NCBI RefSeq assembly: GCF_042652085.1
Contig: NZ_JBHSJF010000006.1
Coordinates: 992,001 to 1,056,000, forward strand
Origin: Flaviflagellibacter deserti
Lineage (GTDB): Bacteria > Pseudomonadota > Alphaproteobacteria > Rhizobiales > Methylopilaceae
Length of the DNA: 64,000 bases
Direction of reading: 5' to 3'
Each line of letters begins with the position of its first letter. Position 1 is the first letter of the stretch. The position numbers were made by a program, and so were the translations under genes. Below are positions 38,759 through 48,305 of this stretch, piece after piece. Under the pieces are notes generated by a model. That model did not search any database. It was given only the letters and a program-made list of their open reading frames with translations, and had not been told where the DNA came from.

Positions 38759-40495
38759 ATGGCAAACGACTTCATGAAGCGGGAGGAGAACGGCGGCACC
38801 ACGATCAAGCTCCATCGCGGTGAGCGCAAATGTCTGGTCGGGTTTGATCTCGACAAGTCCAAGGCAACCGAGGACTTCGTTGGCTTCGCGCTTGAATTCC
38901 GCGAACCAGGTGAGAGCAGTTGGAAGCGGGTCTGGAACCGGCTGCAATTTTCCTATGACGGCCTGACCGACGAGCAGAAGAAACGAGGCGCGCCGTCGAC
39001 CGAAGCGCCGATCCAGAAATTCCGCTGGATCCACTTCCCCTTCGAGCCGAAGGGCGGCGAATACCGCTACCGCGCAACGCCGATGTATGTGAACTCGAAC
39101 GGCTCGCTCCGGCGAGGAACATCGGCGGAAGCGGCGATCAATCTCGATCATGAAACGATCGACGGGATCGTGGACGTCGGCTTTACGCGCGGATATGCCT
39201 CCTCCCAGGCCTATGCCGACAAAGAGAGATTTCCCTGTCAGGAAAGCATCCTGCCGCCTCTTGCGTCCGCTCCTCCGGCTGACGTCGACTTCGACATGGC
39301 TGGATGCCAAACAGAGTACAAGTGGCTCGGTTTCGAAAGTAGAGAAACGATCTATGCACTGCTCGACGAAGCTATTGCAGACACCGAGATAACGGTCGAT
39401 GCGCTCTTATATGAACTCAGAGAGCCGGAAATCATACGTAGGCTTGCGGCACTCAAGAATCGTCTCCGTGCGGTCGTTGATGATCATGGCGGTCACGGCC
39501 TTGAGAATTCCAACGAGAGCGAAGCAAGCCGGCGCCTAATTACGGCGGGGGCTGCCGTGAAGCGCGGCAACTTCGAGCGTCAGCAGCACAACAAGGTTCT
39601 GATTCTGAAGCGCAACGGGGTCGCGTTCAAGGCGCTGGGCGGATCGACGAACTTCACCCTTCGGGGGCTGTACGTTCAAAGCAACAATACTCTGGTCTTC
39701 CGGGATCAGAAGGTCACCAGACTTTTTGCGGACGTGTTCGACCGATACTTCGAATTCATCGACAAGCGGGGTGCTGCCGGAAAATTTCGCGCCGACAGTC
39801 TGTCCCAGAGCTGGCACGATTGCACTTCGACCGGCGGTCCCACCGTCAAGATCGCGGTTTCGCCGCACGAGGATCCGCTTCTCTCTCTGACACCCGTGGC
39901 GGATGCCATTGAGCAGGCCGAGAGCTCCGTCCTCTACGCAATGGTGTTCCTGAATCAGCTGACCGGCCGTGTTCGCGAGGCACTGGAGGAGCTCGTTCAT
40001 CGCTCGACCTTCTCCTATGGCATCTCGCAGCGACAGGGAGGCCTTTCCGTCTTCAAGCCCGATGGCAGTCGCGGCTTGGTGTCTTTTGCCTATTTGGCCG
40101 GCGAGGCTCCCGAACCGTTTTCGAGCGAGTGGTCGAGTTACTCGGGTGGCAACAGCCGATCCAACGTGTTGCATCACAAATTCGTCGTGACCGATTTCAA
40201 TACGCCCAATGCCAAGGTTTTCACCGGCTCGTCGAACATGGCTGCAGGTGGCGAACGGCAGAATGGCGACCACCTCATCATGATCGAGGACGGCCGGGTC
40301 GCTACCGCCTATGCGGTCGAGGCGCTACGCACATTCGACCATTTTCATTTTCGGGTCGCCCTCAGGGAGGCAGACGAGAAGGTCGAGGTCTTGAAGCTCG
40401 CGAAACCGCCCGCGCCGGGAGGGAAAACCTGGTTCAAGGAGGCCTATCTGCCAGGCCACATCAAACAACGGGATCGGTTGCTTTTCAGTTCGTGA
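38759..40495 (+). CDS. Phospholipase D-like protein
   Basis: This 578-residue protein has an unrecognised N-terminal beta-rich domain (about 1-190) and two PLD-type half-sites. The second is intact: His472-x-Lys474-x4-Asp479, followed by GSSN. The first, His277-x-Lys279 followed by GSTN, has Lys instead of Asp at the third position. PLD-fold enzymes cleave phosphodiester bonds in lipids or nucleic acids using the two His. There is no signal peptide, so a cytoplasmic role such as nuclease or NTP-linked effector is possible. It stands alone between the cofactor island and pqq, and parts (39330-39750) look less GC-rich than neighbours, a mild hint of transfer. Confidence 0.8.
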   Translation: MANDFMKREENGGTTIKLHRGERKCLVGFDLDKSKATEDFVGFALEFREPGESSWKRVWNRLQFSYDGLTDEQKKRGAPSTEAPIQKFRWIHFPFEPKGGEYRYRATPMYVNSNGSLRRGTSAEAAINLDHETIDGIVDVGFTRGYASSQAYADKERFPCQESILPPLASAPPADVDFDMAGCQTEYKWLGFESRETIYALLDEAIADTEITVDALLYELREPEIIRRLAALKNRLRAVVDDHGGHGLENSNESEASRRLITAGAAVKRGNFERQQHNKVLILKRNGVAFKALGGSTNFTLRGLYVQSNNTLVFRDQKVTRLFADVFDRYFEFIDKRGAAGKFRADSLSQSWHDCTSTGGPTVKIAVSPHEDPLLSLTPVADAIEQAESSVLYAMVFLNQLTGRVREALEELVHRSTFSYGISQRQGGLSVFKPDGSRGLVSFAYLAGEAPEPFSSEWSSYSGGNSRSNVLHHKFVVTDFNTPNAKVFTGSSNMAAGGERQNGDHLIMIEDGRVATAYAVEALRTFDHFHFRVALREADEKVEVLKLAKPPAPGGKTWFKEAYLPGHIKQRDRLLFSS

Positions 40496-40509
40496 GGGCA
40501 AGCCCCTGA

Positions 40510-41625
40510 TTAGGATACTGGTAGCGGAATCGGCTCGTCTTTTGCTCTTTGCTCACGACCTCGGGGCGTCCATCCCTCACCTTCATGGGTCCCGCCCGTA
40601 ATCTCGCGGACCAGATGATGCAGCGGCGAGTAGCTGCAGACGGGATCGGTGGCACGCGGATCTCCCGCCAGCGCCATGGCCTGGCAGCGGCATCCGCCGA
40701 AATCCACTTCCTTGCGCGCGCAGCTCCGGCAGGGTTCCTGCATCCAGTCGGTGCCGCGGAAGGCATTGAACGCCGGTGAGTTCTGCCAGACGTCCGCCAA
40801 CGAATGCTCGGCCACGTTCCAGAATTCCAAACCGGGAATGCTTTCGGCCGCATGGCAAGGCAGGACGCGGCCGCGCGGCGTGATGTTCAGCGATTGCCGT
40901 CCCCAGCCGTTGACACAGGGCTTCGGAAAGCGTGCGAAGTGATCCGGCGGGACGTAGTCGATCACGATTGTGCCGACGAGTTCGGCCCGAAGCCGTTCCA
41001 CGGTCTCACCGGCAGCAAGCGCATCCTCACGGTCCGGCATCAGCGCGGCGCGGTTCTGCAGACCCCAGCCGTAATACTGGGCATGCGCGACCTCCACTCG
41101 TCGCGCGCCCATGCTGACGGCTTCATGAACCATGTCTCCGGCGCGGGCGACGTTTTCGCGATGGATGACGCAGTTGATGGTGAGCGGAAGACCGATTTCG
41201 CCGACCATGCGGGCGAAGTCGCGCTTCCTGCGATGCGAGCCTGCCAGACCGGCGACACGGTCGGCCGCGGCTTCGTCGACATCCTGAATCGAAAGCTGGA
41301 CATGATCGAGGCCGGCTTCCGCGATCGCTTCCAGCCGCGGCCGGTCGAGACCGATGCCGGACGTGATGAGGTTCGTATAGAGCCCCGCCCCCGCCGCTCC
41401 GCGCACCAGGTCGGCCAGATCGCGCCGCGCTCCCGGCTCGCCGCCGGACAGGTGCAGATGGATCACACCGATCGCGGCCGCTTCCTCGAAGACCCGGACC
41501 CAGGTCCCGGTGTCGAGTTCGTCCGAACGTTTGTCGAGTTCGAGCGGGTTGGAGCAATAGGGACACGACAGCGGGCAGCGGTGCGTCAGTTCCGCCAGCA
41601 TCGCGAGTGGCGGAGGCGCGGTCAT
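40510..41625 (-). CDS. pqqE: PQQ synthesis radical SAM enzyme PqqE
   Basis: This 371-residue radical SAM enzyme forms the Glu-Tyr carbon bond in PqqA. The SAM cluster CPLSCPYC is near residue 17. The C-terminal SPASM cysteines are visible (PCHAAES, CRSCARKEVDFGGCRCQA), and the family's PKPCVNGWG motif is present. The start overlaps the pqqD stop (ATGA). It is the last gene of the minus-strand pqqABCDE operon. Confidence 0.96.
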   Translation of the reverse strand: MTAPPPLAMLAELTHRCPLSCPYCSNPLELDKRSDELDTGTWVRVFEEAAAIGVIHLHLSGGEPGARRDLADLVRGAAGAGLYTNLITSGIGLDRPRLEAIAEAGLDHVQLSIQDVDEAAADRVAGLAGSHRRKRDFARMVGEIGLPLTINCVIHRENVARAGDMVHEAVSMGARRVEVAHAQYYGWGLQNRAALMPDREDALAAGETVERLRAELVGTIVIDYVPPDHFARFPKPCVNGWGRQSLNITPRGRVLPCHAAESIPGLEFWNVAEHSLADVWQNSPAFNAFRGTDWMQEPCRSCARKEVDFGGCRCQAMALAGDPRATDPVCSYSPLHHLVREITGGTHEGEGWTPRGREQRAKDEPIPLPVS

Positions 41626-41903
41626 AGCAGTTCCACCATTCGTTTGGCGCGCAGGTCGGCGAGCAGGGCCTCGACGTCGGCTTCAATGCGTGCGCGATCG
41701 ACGGAGAAGCGTGCGGCGAGTTCGTCGACGATCTCCGACAGGCTCCTGTTGCCATCACAGAGCTTGAGCACCTCGACCGCGACCGGGTTCGGCGTCAGCA
41801 CGCGTTCCGGTGCAAGCAGGCTCCAACCCCCGCGGACCGGGTCTTCCCGAAGCCGGACGCCTCGTGCGAAGCGCGGGATGATGTCTTCGGCCAAAGCGGT
41901 CAT
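41622..41903 (-). CDS. pqqD: PqqA-binding chaperone PqqD
   Basis: This 93-residue RiPP recognition element presents PqqA to PqqE. ATG 41903 follows GGAGG and overlaps the pqqC stop; the longer frame to 41996 is inside pqqC. Family features are PRFARGVRLREDPVRGGW, LLAPERVL and LCDGNRSLSEIVDELA. Confidence 0.94.
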   Translation of the reverse strand: MTALAEDIIPRFARGVRLREDPVRGGWSLLAPERVLTPNPVAVEVLKLCDGNRSLSEIVDELAARFSVDRARIEADVEALLADLRAKRMVELL

Positions 41904-42634
41904 GATGCCTCCGGAATGAAGGCGCCGGGAGGCAGATTTCCGGGCTCGACATAGGCGTAGTGGAGCGCATCGAGCATCGACCACAGGACATCGCATTTGA
42001 AGACCAATGCGGCGACGACAGCCTGCTGCTGGTCCGGCGTGCGGGCATTTCTCGTCACGTAGTCGAGCGCGACCTCGACATCACGTTTGGCCTGGCTCGG
42101 ACGGGCAGTGAAATAAGCGAGCGTCTCCGTGCTGACGAAATCGTAGTGCGCCAGCATGCCCTGGACGCGGTTCTGGATGATCGCCGGAGAGAACAGTTCG
42201 GTGAGCGACGAGGCGATCGCCTCAAGAAGCGACCGCTCGCTGACGAAATGGACGTAGGCTTCGACTGCGAATTTCGTGCCGGCCAGCACGCCGCGATGGG
42301 CTGCCACATCCCCGCGATCCAGACCGACGCCTTCCGCCAGACGCAGCCACCGTTCGACACCACCATCGCCCGCCTCGGCGCCGTCATGGTCGATCAGCCG
42401 CTGACGCCATGCCCGCCGAAGCGCGGAATCGTCCATGCGAGCGATCAAAGCCGCATCCTTCACCGGGATATGGGCCTGGTAATAGAAGCGGTTCAGCGCC
42501 CAGGCCTGGACCTGCCCGCGACTGCAACGGCCCTCATGCAGGCGCCGGTGGAACGGATGCTTGTCGTGGTAGCGCTCGGCGCCGACGGAAAGCAGGCGCT
42601 GATGGAGTTCGTCCGGCGAGAGCAATGTCGTCAC
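41900..42634 (-). CDS. pqqC: PQQ synthase PqqC
   Basis: This 244-residue cofactor-independent oxidase carries out the last ring closure and oxidation to PQQ. Motifs seen are YHDKHPFHRRLHEG, ALNRFYYQAHIPVKDAAL, RLIDHDG and FVSTETLAYF. The GTG start at 42634 overlaps the pqqB stop (GTGA). Length is normal for the family. Confidence 0.96.
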   Translation of the reverse strand: MTTLLSPDELHQRLLSVGAERYHDKHPFHRRLHEGRCSRGQVQAWALNRFYYQAHIPVKDAALIARMDDSALRRAWRQRLIDHDGAEAGDGGVERWLRLAEGVGLDRGDVAAHRGVLAGTKFAVEAYVHFVSERSLLEAIASSLTELFSPAIIQNRVQGMLAHYDFVSTETLAYFTARPSQAKRDVEVALDYVTRNARTPDQQQAVVAALVFKCDVLWSMLDALHYAYVEPGNLPPGAFIPEAS

Positions 42635-43521
42635 AGCACGATCTCCATGCCGTCATAGGCAATCTCGACTCCGGCTGCCTCGACCTCGCGCCGTTCCGGC
42701 GACCCGTCGATCCAGACAGGATTGGTATTGTTGATATGGATGTAGATTTTGCGAGCGACAGGCAGTCTTGAAAGAATCTCCAGCGAACCGCCCTCGCCCG
42801 CGATCGGCAAATGCCCCATGCGCCGACCGGTCTTCTCGCCAACACCGGCCCGGATCATCTCGTCGTCGTTGAAAAGCGTGCCGTCGAACAATACGGCGTC
42901 GGCTCCCGACAGCCGGTCGATCAGCCTGTCGGTCAGCGAAGCACAGCCAGGAACGTAGGCGAGCGTCTTGTTACCGTCGCTGACGAAAGCCGCGGCCGTA
43001 TCGCCCTCGTCCGACGCCAGCTTCGGGGACTCGCCTTCGAGAAACAACGCGACCTTACCCGGTACGGCCACGAGTGCACATTCCAGGCCCTCAAGTGCAC
43101 GAAAGGGCACACCCGAGTACACCTCCATGCGCACAGGCGCCGACAGCACCGAGAACATCGGATTCATCGTCAGCGCTGCGTGCACCTGTTTCATCGCGAA
43201 GATCGAAAAGGCCTGGCGTTCCCGGAGCGTCAGCAGTCCGCCGATATGATCGATATCGGCATTCGTCAGCGCCACGGCCGTGATCGGAGACTCCCGCTCA
43301 CCCCGGGGCCAAAGCGCCGGGGTCGCTCTCAGCTGTGCGCCGATATCCGGCGAGGCGTTCAGCAGAAGCCAGAACGCGCCATCGGTGCTGATCGCCAGGC
43401 TCGATTGCGTTGCGGGCTTGACCCGCTCGTCACCGGCCCACGCGAGCGCGCAAACGGCACAGCGGCAGTTCCATTGCGGGAAACCACCGCCGGCCGCTGC
43501 TCCGAGAACAATCGCCTTCAA
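42631..43521 (-). CDS. pqqB: PQQ synthesis hydroxylase PqqB
   Basis: This 296-residue metallo-beta-lactamase-fold protein acts on the cross-linked tyrosine. The N-terminus has GAAAGGGFPQWNCRCAVC, and metal-region motifs include TNADIDHIGGLLTLR. The apparent start is TTG 43521, 9 bases after the pqqA stop; the next in-frame start would remove the conserved GAAAGGG segment. Confidence 0.94.
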   Translation of the reverse strand: MKAIVLGAAAGGGFPQWNCRCAVCALAWAGDERVKPATQSSLAISTDGAFWLLLNASPDIGAQLRATPALWPRGERESPITAVALTNADIDHIGGLLTLRERQAFSIFAMKQVHAALTMNPMFSVLSAPVRMEVYSGVPFRALEGLECALVAVPGKVALFLEGESPKLASDEGDTAAAFVSDGNKTLAYVPGCASLTDRLIDRLSGADAVLFDGTLFNDDEMIRAGVGEKTGRRMGHLPIAGEGGSLEILSRLPVARKIYIHINNTNPVWIDGSPERREVEAAGVEIAYDGMEIVL

Positions 43522-43530
43522 ATGAAGCGA

Positions 43531-43629
43531 TCAGAACTCGCCGTCGCCTTCGATGCCTTCGGCAGGCGCGTAAGCGGTCACTTCAAGACCGCAGGAGGTT
43601 TCCACGATAACCGGCGTTTCCCAAGCCAT
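43531..43629 (-). CDS. pqqA: PQQ precursor peptide PqqA
   Basis: A 32-residue peptide, MAWETPVIVETSCGLEVTAY then APAEGIEGDGEF. Glu16 and Tyr20 have the required ExxxY spacing and become the PQQ skeleton. An AAGGAG ribosome site sits 7 bases before the ATG. It is too short for usual gene calling, but position and motif are decisive. Confidence 0.96.
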   Translation of the reverse strand: MAWETPVIVETSCGLEVTAYAPAEGIEGDGEF

Positions 43630-43903
43630 GTTCGGCTCCTTCTTGTTAGGTCGTCAGCCTAGCACAAAAACCTGCGACATCCAGCCGCATTCGGGGCATT
43701 GTTGGCAGCGACGGGATATGCAGTGTCGACATACCTCTTTGCCGCCATTCAACGAGCGACTCTTGTAGAGACGACCCGCACCACCCTCTCGATGCCCTGA
43801 CGTTCGAGCACCCAGCCCGATTGTTTTTCGGGTGGCAGAATACTAACGCGCTGAGGGCGTTGAAGTTCGTTCTCCCTCAGACGGATTTCTCTCTGCCCCA
43901 CAA
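43630..43903. promoter_or_regulatory. Gap between pqqA and uraDH
   Basis: No gene is seen. The pqqA-proximal part must contain the pqq promoter. Near the other end two weak hairpins, CCCGA...TCGGG (43816-43832) and CTGAGGG...CCCTCAG (43851-43880), may end the purine operon transcript on the minus strand. No U-run was found. Confidence 0.35.
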
Positions 43904-44785
43904 TCAGCTGCCACGATAGGTCGAGTAACTCCAGGGAGTGACGACCAGTGGTACGTGGTAGCGACCTTCCGGTGCGGAGACGGAGAAGCGCACCGGCACC
44001 CGTGTCAGGAACGGCGGATCGGCCAGGTTCAGCCTCGCGAAATAGGCGCCGATGTCGAAGCGGAGTTCGTAGGTGCCAATGGCGATCGGCTGACCGCTGA
44101 ACATCGGCTCGGATGTCCGCCCGTCCGCATTCGTCACCGCCTGGGTTATGAGCCGGGGCTTGCCGCTGTCGCGTATCTCGACGAGTTCGACCGCGACGCC
44201 TTCGGCCGGCCTGCCGCCATGCGTATCCAGGACGTGGGTCGAGATGTGACCGTATACCGGAAGGCGGTCAGGAGCCTCGACCAGCGCGTCGAGCCGAAGC
44301 GCCGCGATCCTCTCGATTTCCTTCAGCGCGGTCGCGAGTTCTTCGTCACGGCTGTTCTTCAGCCGCTTCTCGAACTGGCGAAGAACGGAATCCTTGGTGT
44401 GGCGGCGAACGCAGATGATGAAGAGAAAGCCGAAGCGTTCCCGATACGCATGGTTCAATTGCTGAAAGCGCGCGAACTCAGCCTCGGAGAAATCGCCAAC
44501 TCCCAGGCCCTTCTGCTCCTCTGCGCTCTCGGCCGAGAGTTTGCCGGCTCGCGCCGCCTTGCCGGCAAGATCCGGATGGCCGGTAACGAGAGCGAAGCGG
44601 GTATTCGCATCGGCTTCGTGGACCGCGGACCTCATAGCGGCGAACAGCTCCGCGACGGTCGCAAATGGGCGTTTCGCGGCCGCCGCTTCCGCTATCCATG
44701 ATGAATGCTCGAAAATGCCGCCAAGGAAGCGGACGAAGGCGTCCCTGGGAGCGGCATTCAGGTCTTCAAGCGCTATCTTGGTCAT
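43904..44785 (-). CDS. uraDH: Bifunctional OHCU decarboxylase / HIU hydrolase
   Basis: This 293-residue fusion converts 5-hydroxyisourate to S-allantoin. The N-terminal decarboxylase (about 1-170) has FLGGIFEHSSWIAE and NHAYRERFGFLFIICVRR. The C-terminal hydrolase (about 180-293) has GHISTHVLDTHGGRPAEG and the diagnostic end YRGS. ATG 44785 overlaps the puuD stop (TGATG). It carries out the two steps after urate oxidation by PuuD, in reversed domain order relative to the reaction order. Confidence 0.94.
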   Translation of the reverse strand: MTKIALEDLNAAPRDAFVRFLGGIFEHSSWIAEAAAAKRPFATVAELFAAMRSAVHEADANTRFALVTGHPDLAGKAARAGKLSAESAEEQKGLGVGDFSEAEFARFQQLNHAYRERFGFLFIICVRRHTKDSVLRQFEKRLKNSRDEELATALKEIERIAALRLDALVEAPDRLPVYGHISTHVLDTHGGRPAEGVAVELVEIRDSGKPRLITQAVTNADGRTSEPMFSGQPIAIGTYELRFDIGAYFARLNLADPPFLTRVPVRFSVSAPEGRYHVPLVVTPWSYSTYRGS

Positions 44786-45984
44786 CACTGCGATGGTGCC
44801 CCGGCCTTCAGCCACGCCGCAAGCTGGGCGCGCTCCTCGTCGAGCATGCCGGTGACATTTGACGGCGGCATATTGCGCGACCATGCGGCCTGAAGGCCGA
44901 TAGCGGCGGCATGGGCGTGGATGCGCTCTGGCGTATCGAGCCTCACATCACGTGGAGGATGGGTAATCCCGGGGAAATTTGGCTTGTCGGAATGGCACAT
45001 GCTGCAGCGACCCATGACGAGGTTCTGGACCTCGGCGAAATCGGACGTCGGTGGCAGCGCGCTGCTCTCCAGATCAAGCCGCCCCTGATCCGACAGCCAG
45101 CCGATCGCGATGAGGATCATCCCGGCCACCAGCCAGGTCCACCACGGACTGCCTTGGCCCGCATGCCGCGAATTGAAGAAATGCCGGATGACCGGACCGA
45201 GCGCGAGGATCAGCGCCAGGATCAGCCAGCTGTATTCGGTCGAATGCAGCAGCGGGTAATGGTTCGAGATCATCAGCAGGATGACCGGCAGCGTCAGGTA
45301 GTTGTTGTGGACCGATCTGAGTTTTCCCTGATCGCCGAGCTTGGGGTCAGGAGTGCGGCCCGCGATGAGTTCGGCGACGATGATCTTCTGGTTCGGGATA
45401 ATGACGACGAAGACGTTCGCGACCATGATCGTACCGATCAGCGCCCCGATCTGGATGAACGCACCGCGCCCGGTGAAGACATGGGTGTAGAACAAGCCGA
45501 ACAGGACGAGCGCGACATACAGCACGACGCCGACGGCGAGCTGGCTATGCCTTAGCGGCGACCGGCAAAGTGCTTCGTAGGCCGCGAAACCTCCGGCGAG
45601 CCCCGCAAGGCTGAGCGCGACCGCCCCGCCTGTCGTCAGCTCCGAATTCTCGCCTTTCAGGAACAGCTCGGCGTTCCAGTAGTAGACGATGACGAGCAGT
45701 GCGAAACCCGACAGCCAGGTCGCATAGGCCTCCCATTTGAACCAGGTCAGCTCGTCCGGCATCTCGCTCGGCGCGACCAGAAACTTGATCATCCGGTAGA
45801 AGCCGCCGCCATGGACTTGCCAGGTCTCGCCCTTGATCCCGGGCGCCTGCCCCTCGCGCGGTTTCAGGCTGAGATCCAGCGCGATGAAGTAAAAGCTGGA
45901 GCCGATCCAGGCGATGCCGGTGACGACGTGCAGCCAGCGCACCATCATGCCGAGCCAATCCTGCATGACGATGAGGATCGTCAT
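44785..45984 (-). CDS. puuD: Membrane urate oxidase PuuD with cytochrome c
   Basis: This 399-residue protein oxidises urate to 5-hydroxyisourate without making H2O2. The N-terminal part has about eight membrane helices (RWLHVVTGIAWIGSSFYFIA, YATWLSGFALLVIVYYW), and the C-terminal cytochrome c domain has the haem motif CSMCH. Electrons are expected to go to the respiratory chain, as described for Agrobacterium PuuD. It starts inside the xdhB stop (ATGA-like overlap). Confidence 0.94.
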   Translation of the reverse strand: MTILIVMQDWLGMMVRWLHVVTGIAWIGSSFYFIALDLSLKPREGQAPGIKGETWQVHGGGFYRMIKFLVAPSEMPDELTWFKWEAYATWLSGFALLVIVYYWNAELFLKGENSELTTGGAVALSLAGLAGGFAAYEALCRSPLRHSQLAVGVVLYVALVLFGLFYTHVFTGRGAFIQIGALIGTIMVANVFVVIIPNQKIIVAELIAGRTPDPKLGDQGKLRSVHNNYLTLPVILLMISNHYPLLHSTEYSWLILALILALGPVIRHFFNSRHAGQGSPWWTWLVAGMILIAIGWLSDQGRLDLESSALPPTSDFAEVQNLVMGRCSMCHSDKPNFPGITHPPRDVRLDTPERIHAHAAAIGLQAAWSRNMPPSNVTGMLDEERAQLAAWLKAGAPSQ

Positions 45985-48305
45985 GCAGTGCCCGCCAGTC
46001 GTGCCTTCATGTCCTCCGCGGCGGCGAGGACTTTCTCATTGGTTGCCGGAGCGTCGAGTCGGGCCGCGAGGCGATGGCCACTCAGGCTGGAGATCGCGTC
46101 ACGGATCGCAAGCCAGACCGAGATCGCCAGCATGAACGGCGGCTCGCCGATCGCCTTGGACCGGAATATCGTAGGCTTGCGGTTCGGCTGGTCGAGCAAG
46201 CGGACATTGAGCACTTTCGGCACGTCGCGGCTGCCGGGAATCTTGTAGGTCGACGGACCGTGGGTCCTGAGCCGCCCTTCCTTGTCCCAGACCAGTTCCT
46301 CGCAGGTCAGCCAGCCCATGCCCTGCACGAAGGCGCCCTCGATCTGGCCGAGATCGATCGCCGGATTCAGCGATTTGCCGGCATCGTGGACGATCTCGGT
46401 GCGGAGCACGCGCGTCTCGCCGGTCAGCATATCGACCGCGACCTCGGAGGCGGCAGCGCCATAGGCGTAGTAGTAGAATGGCGTGCCGCTGTTCGTCTTG
46501 AAGTCCCAGCTGATGCCGGGCGTCTTGTAATAGCCGGCGGCCGATAGCTGCTCGCGCTGCTGCCAGCTCATCTCGGCCAATTCCTTGAACGAGATCGAGC
46601 GATTGCCCGCATGGATGCGGTTGTCGGCGAACACGATGTCCTTGGCCGGCACGTCAAAATGCTTCGCCGCCACCTTGGTCATGCGCTCCTTGATGATCGT
46701 CGCGGCGTTCAGCGCCGCCATTCCATTGAGATCGGAGCCGGATGACGCGGCGGTCGGCGAGGTGTTCGGCACCTTGCCGGTAGAGGTCGCCGTAACACGC
46801 ACCATGTCGAGATCGATCTGGAATGTCTCCGCGACGACCTGCGCGACCTTGGTGTAGAGCCCCTGTCCCATCTCGGTGCCGCCATGGTTCAGATGGACCG
46901 ACCCGTCGACATAAACATGAATCAGCGAGCCGGCCTGGTTCAGCTCCGGCTTGTTGAACGAGATGCCGAACTTGATTGGCATCGTCGCGAGACCCTTCTT
47001 GATGACAGGACTCGTCTCATTGAAGGCGTCGATATCAGCCCGCCAATCGGCGAGATTCTTGGCCGCGTCGAGCTCGGCCATAACCTCGGCGATGATGTTG
47101 TCGTGGACGACCTGGCCGTACGGGGTCACGTCCCGTTCGCCTACGCCGTAGAAATTGCTCCGCCGGACCTCGTCCACGCCGACGCCCAGATGCCGGGCGA
47201 TCTCGTCGATCACGTTCTCTATTGCCAACATGCCCTGCGGCCCGCCGAAACCGCGGAACGCCGTGTTCGAGACGGTGTTGGTCTTGCACGGCATGCCGTG
47301 CAGCCGGACGACCGGCAGGTAATAACAATTGTCGGCGTGACAGAGCGCACGGCTCAGCACGGGCGGGGTCAGATCCATCACGCTGCCGCCGTTCGCGGCC
47401 AGCAGTAGATCGAGCGCGAGGATGCGCCCCTCGCCATCGAAGCCGACATCGTAGCGGAACAGGAAATCGTGCCTTTTGCCGGTGGCGAGCATGTCGACGT
47501 CGCGCGGAAGGCGAAGCTTCACCGGCTTGCGGCAATGGTGGGCCAGAACGGCGGCGATGCCGGCGATGATCGTCGCCTGGCTTTCCTTGCCGCCGAACGC
47601 TCCGCCCATGCGGCGTACCTCACAGGTGATCTGCGAGTACGGCACGCCGAGGAGATGGGCGACGCCGTGCTGCACCTCGGTCGGATGCTGGGTCGAGGAA
47701 TAGACCTGCATGTCGATCCCCTCGCCCGGTACGGCAATGGCGATCTGACCCTCCAGATAGAAATGGTCCTGCCCGCCGCAGCGCGCCTCACCGTTCAGTC
47801 GATGTGTGGCGGCAGCCAGCGTGTCGTCGACCGCTCCGCGCTCGATGTGGATTTCATTCGCCACGAGCAGCTTGTTCTCGACCGCCTCGGCCAGATCGAG
47901 GATCGCCGGCAGAACTTCGTATTCGACCTCGATCAGCTTTACTGCCGCGCGCGCCTGATCGAGCGTCCGGGCTGCGACGGCGGCCACGATCTGGCCGGCA
48001 TATTCGACCAGCCCGGGCGCGAGTATGGGCTCGTTCTTGCCGATAGGGCCGATATCATTGTGACCCGGTATGTCCTGTGCCGTGACGACCGCGATCACGC
48101 CTGGAGCCTTCTCGGCCTTCGTCACGTCGATGCTCTTAATCCGCGCATGCGCATGCGGACTGAGCAGCACGGCGGCATGAAGCGCGCCGGATGGCAGCGG
48201 CATGTCGTCGAGATAGATCGCCGAGCCGGTGACGTGGCCGTTCGCGCTCTCATGCGAGAGGCTGGTATGGACGCCGGTCGCGATGCGATTGAGGGAGGTG
48301 CTCAC
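45981..48305 (-). CDS. xdhB: Xanthine dehydrogenase Mo subunit
   Basis: This 774-residue molybdenum subunit oxidises hypoxanthine and xanthine to urate. Moco motifs include GQDHFYLEGQIA, GGAFGGKESQ, TEMGQGLYTKVAQ and the catalytic-Glu region EGAFVQGMGWLTCEE. The start is GTG 48305, overlapping the xdhA stop; the longer frame back to 48470 lies inside xdhA. The cofactor needs sulfuration aided by XdhC, encoded upstream. Confidence 0.95.
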   Translation of the reverse strand: MSTSLNRIATGVHTSLSHESANGHVTGSAIYLDDMPLPSGALHAAVLLSPHAHARIKSIDVTKAEKAPGVIAVVTAQDIPGHNDIGPIGKNEPILAPGLVEYAGQIVAAVAARTLDQARAAVKLIEVEYEVLPAILDLAEAVENKLLVANEIHIERGAVDDTLAAATHRLNGEARCGGQDHFYLEGQIAIAVPGEGIDMQVYSSTQHPTEVQHGVAHLLGVPYSQITCEVRRMGGAFGGKESQATIIAGIAAVLAHHCRKPVKLRLPRDVDMLATGKRHDFLFRYDVGFDGEGRILALDLLLAANGGSVMDLTPPVLSRALCHADNCYYLPVVRLHGMPCKTNTVSNTAFRGFGGPQGMLAIENVIDEIARHLGVGVDEVRRSNFYGVGERDVTPYGQVVHDNIIAEVMAELDAAKNLADWRADIDAFNETSPVIKKGLATMPIKFGISFNKPELNQAGSLIHVYVDGSVHLNHGGTEMGQGLYTKVAQVVAETFQIDLDMVRVTATSTGKVPNTSPTAASSGSDLNGMAALNAATIIKERMTKVAAKHFDVPAKDIVFADNRIHAGNRSISFKELAEMSWQQREQLSAAGYYKTPGISWDFKTNSGTPFYYYAYGAAASEVAVDMLTGETRVLRTEIVHDAGKSLNPAIDLGQIEGAFVQGMGWLTCEELVWDKEGRLRTHGPSTYKIPGSRDVPKVLNVRLLDQPNRKPTIFRSKAIGEPPFMLAISVWLAIRDAISSLSGHRLAARLDAPATNEKVLAAAEDMKARLAGTA

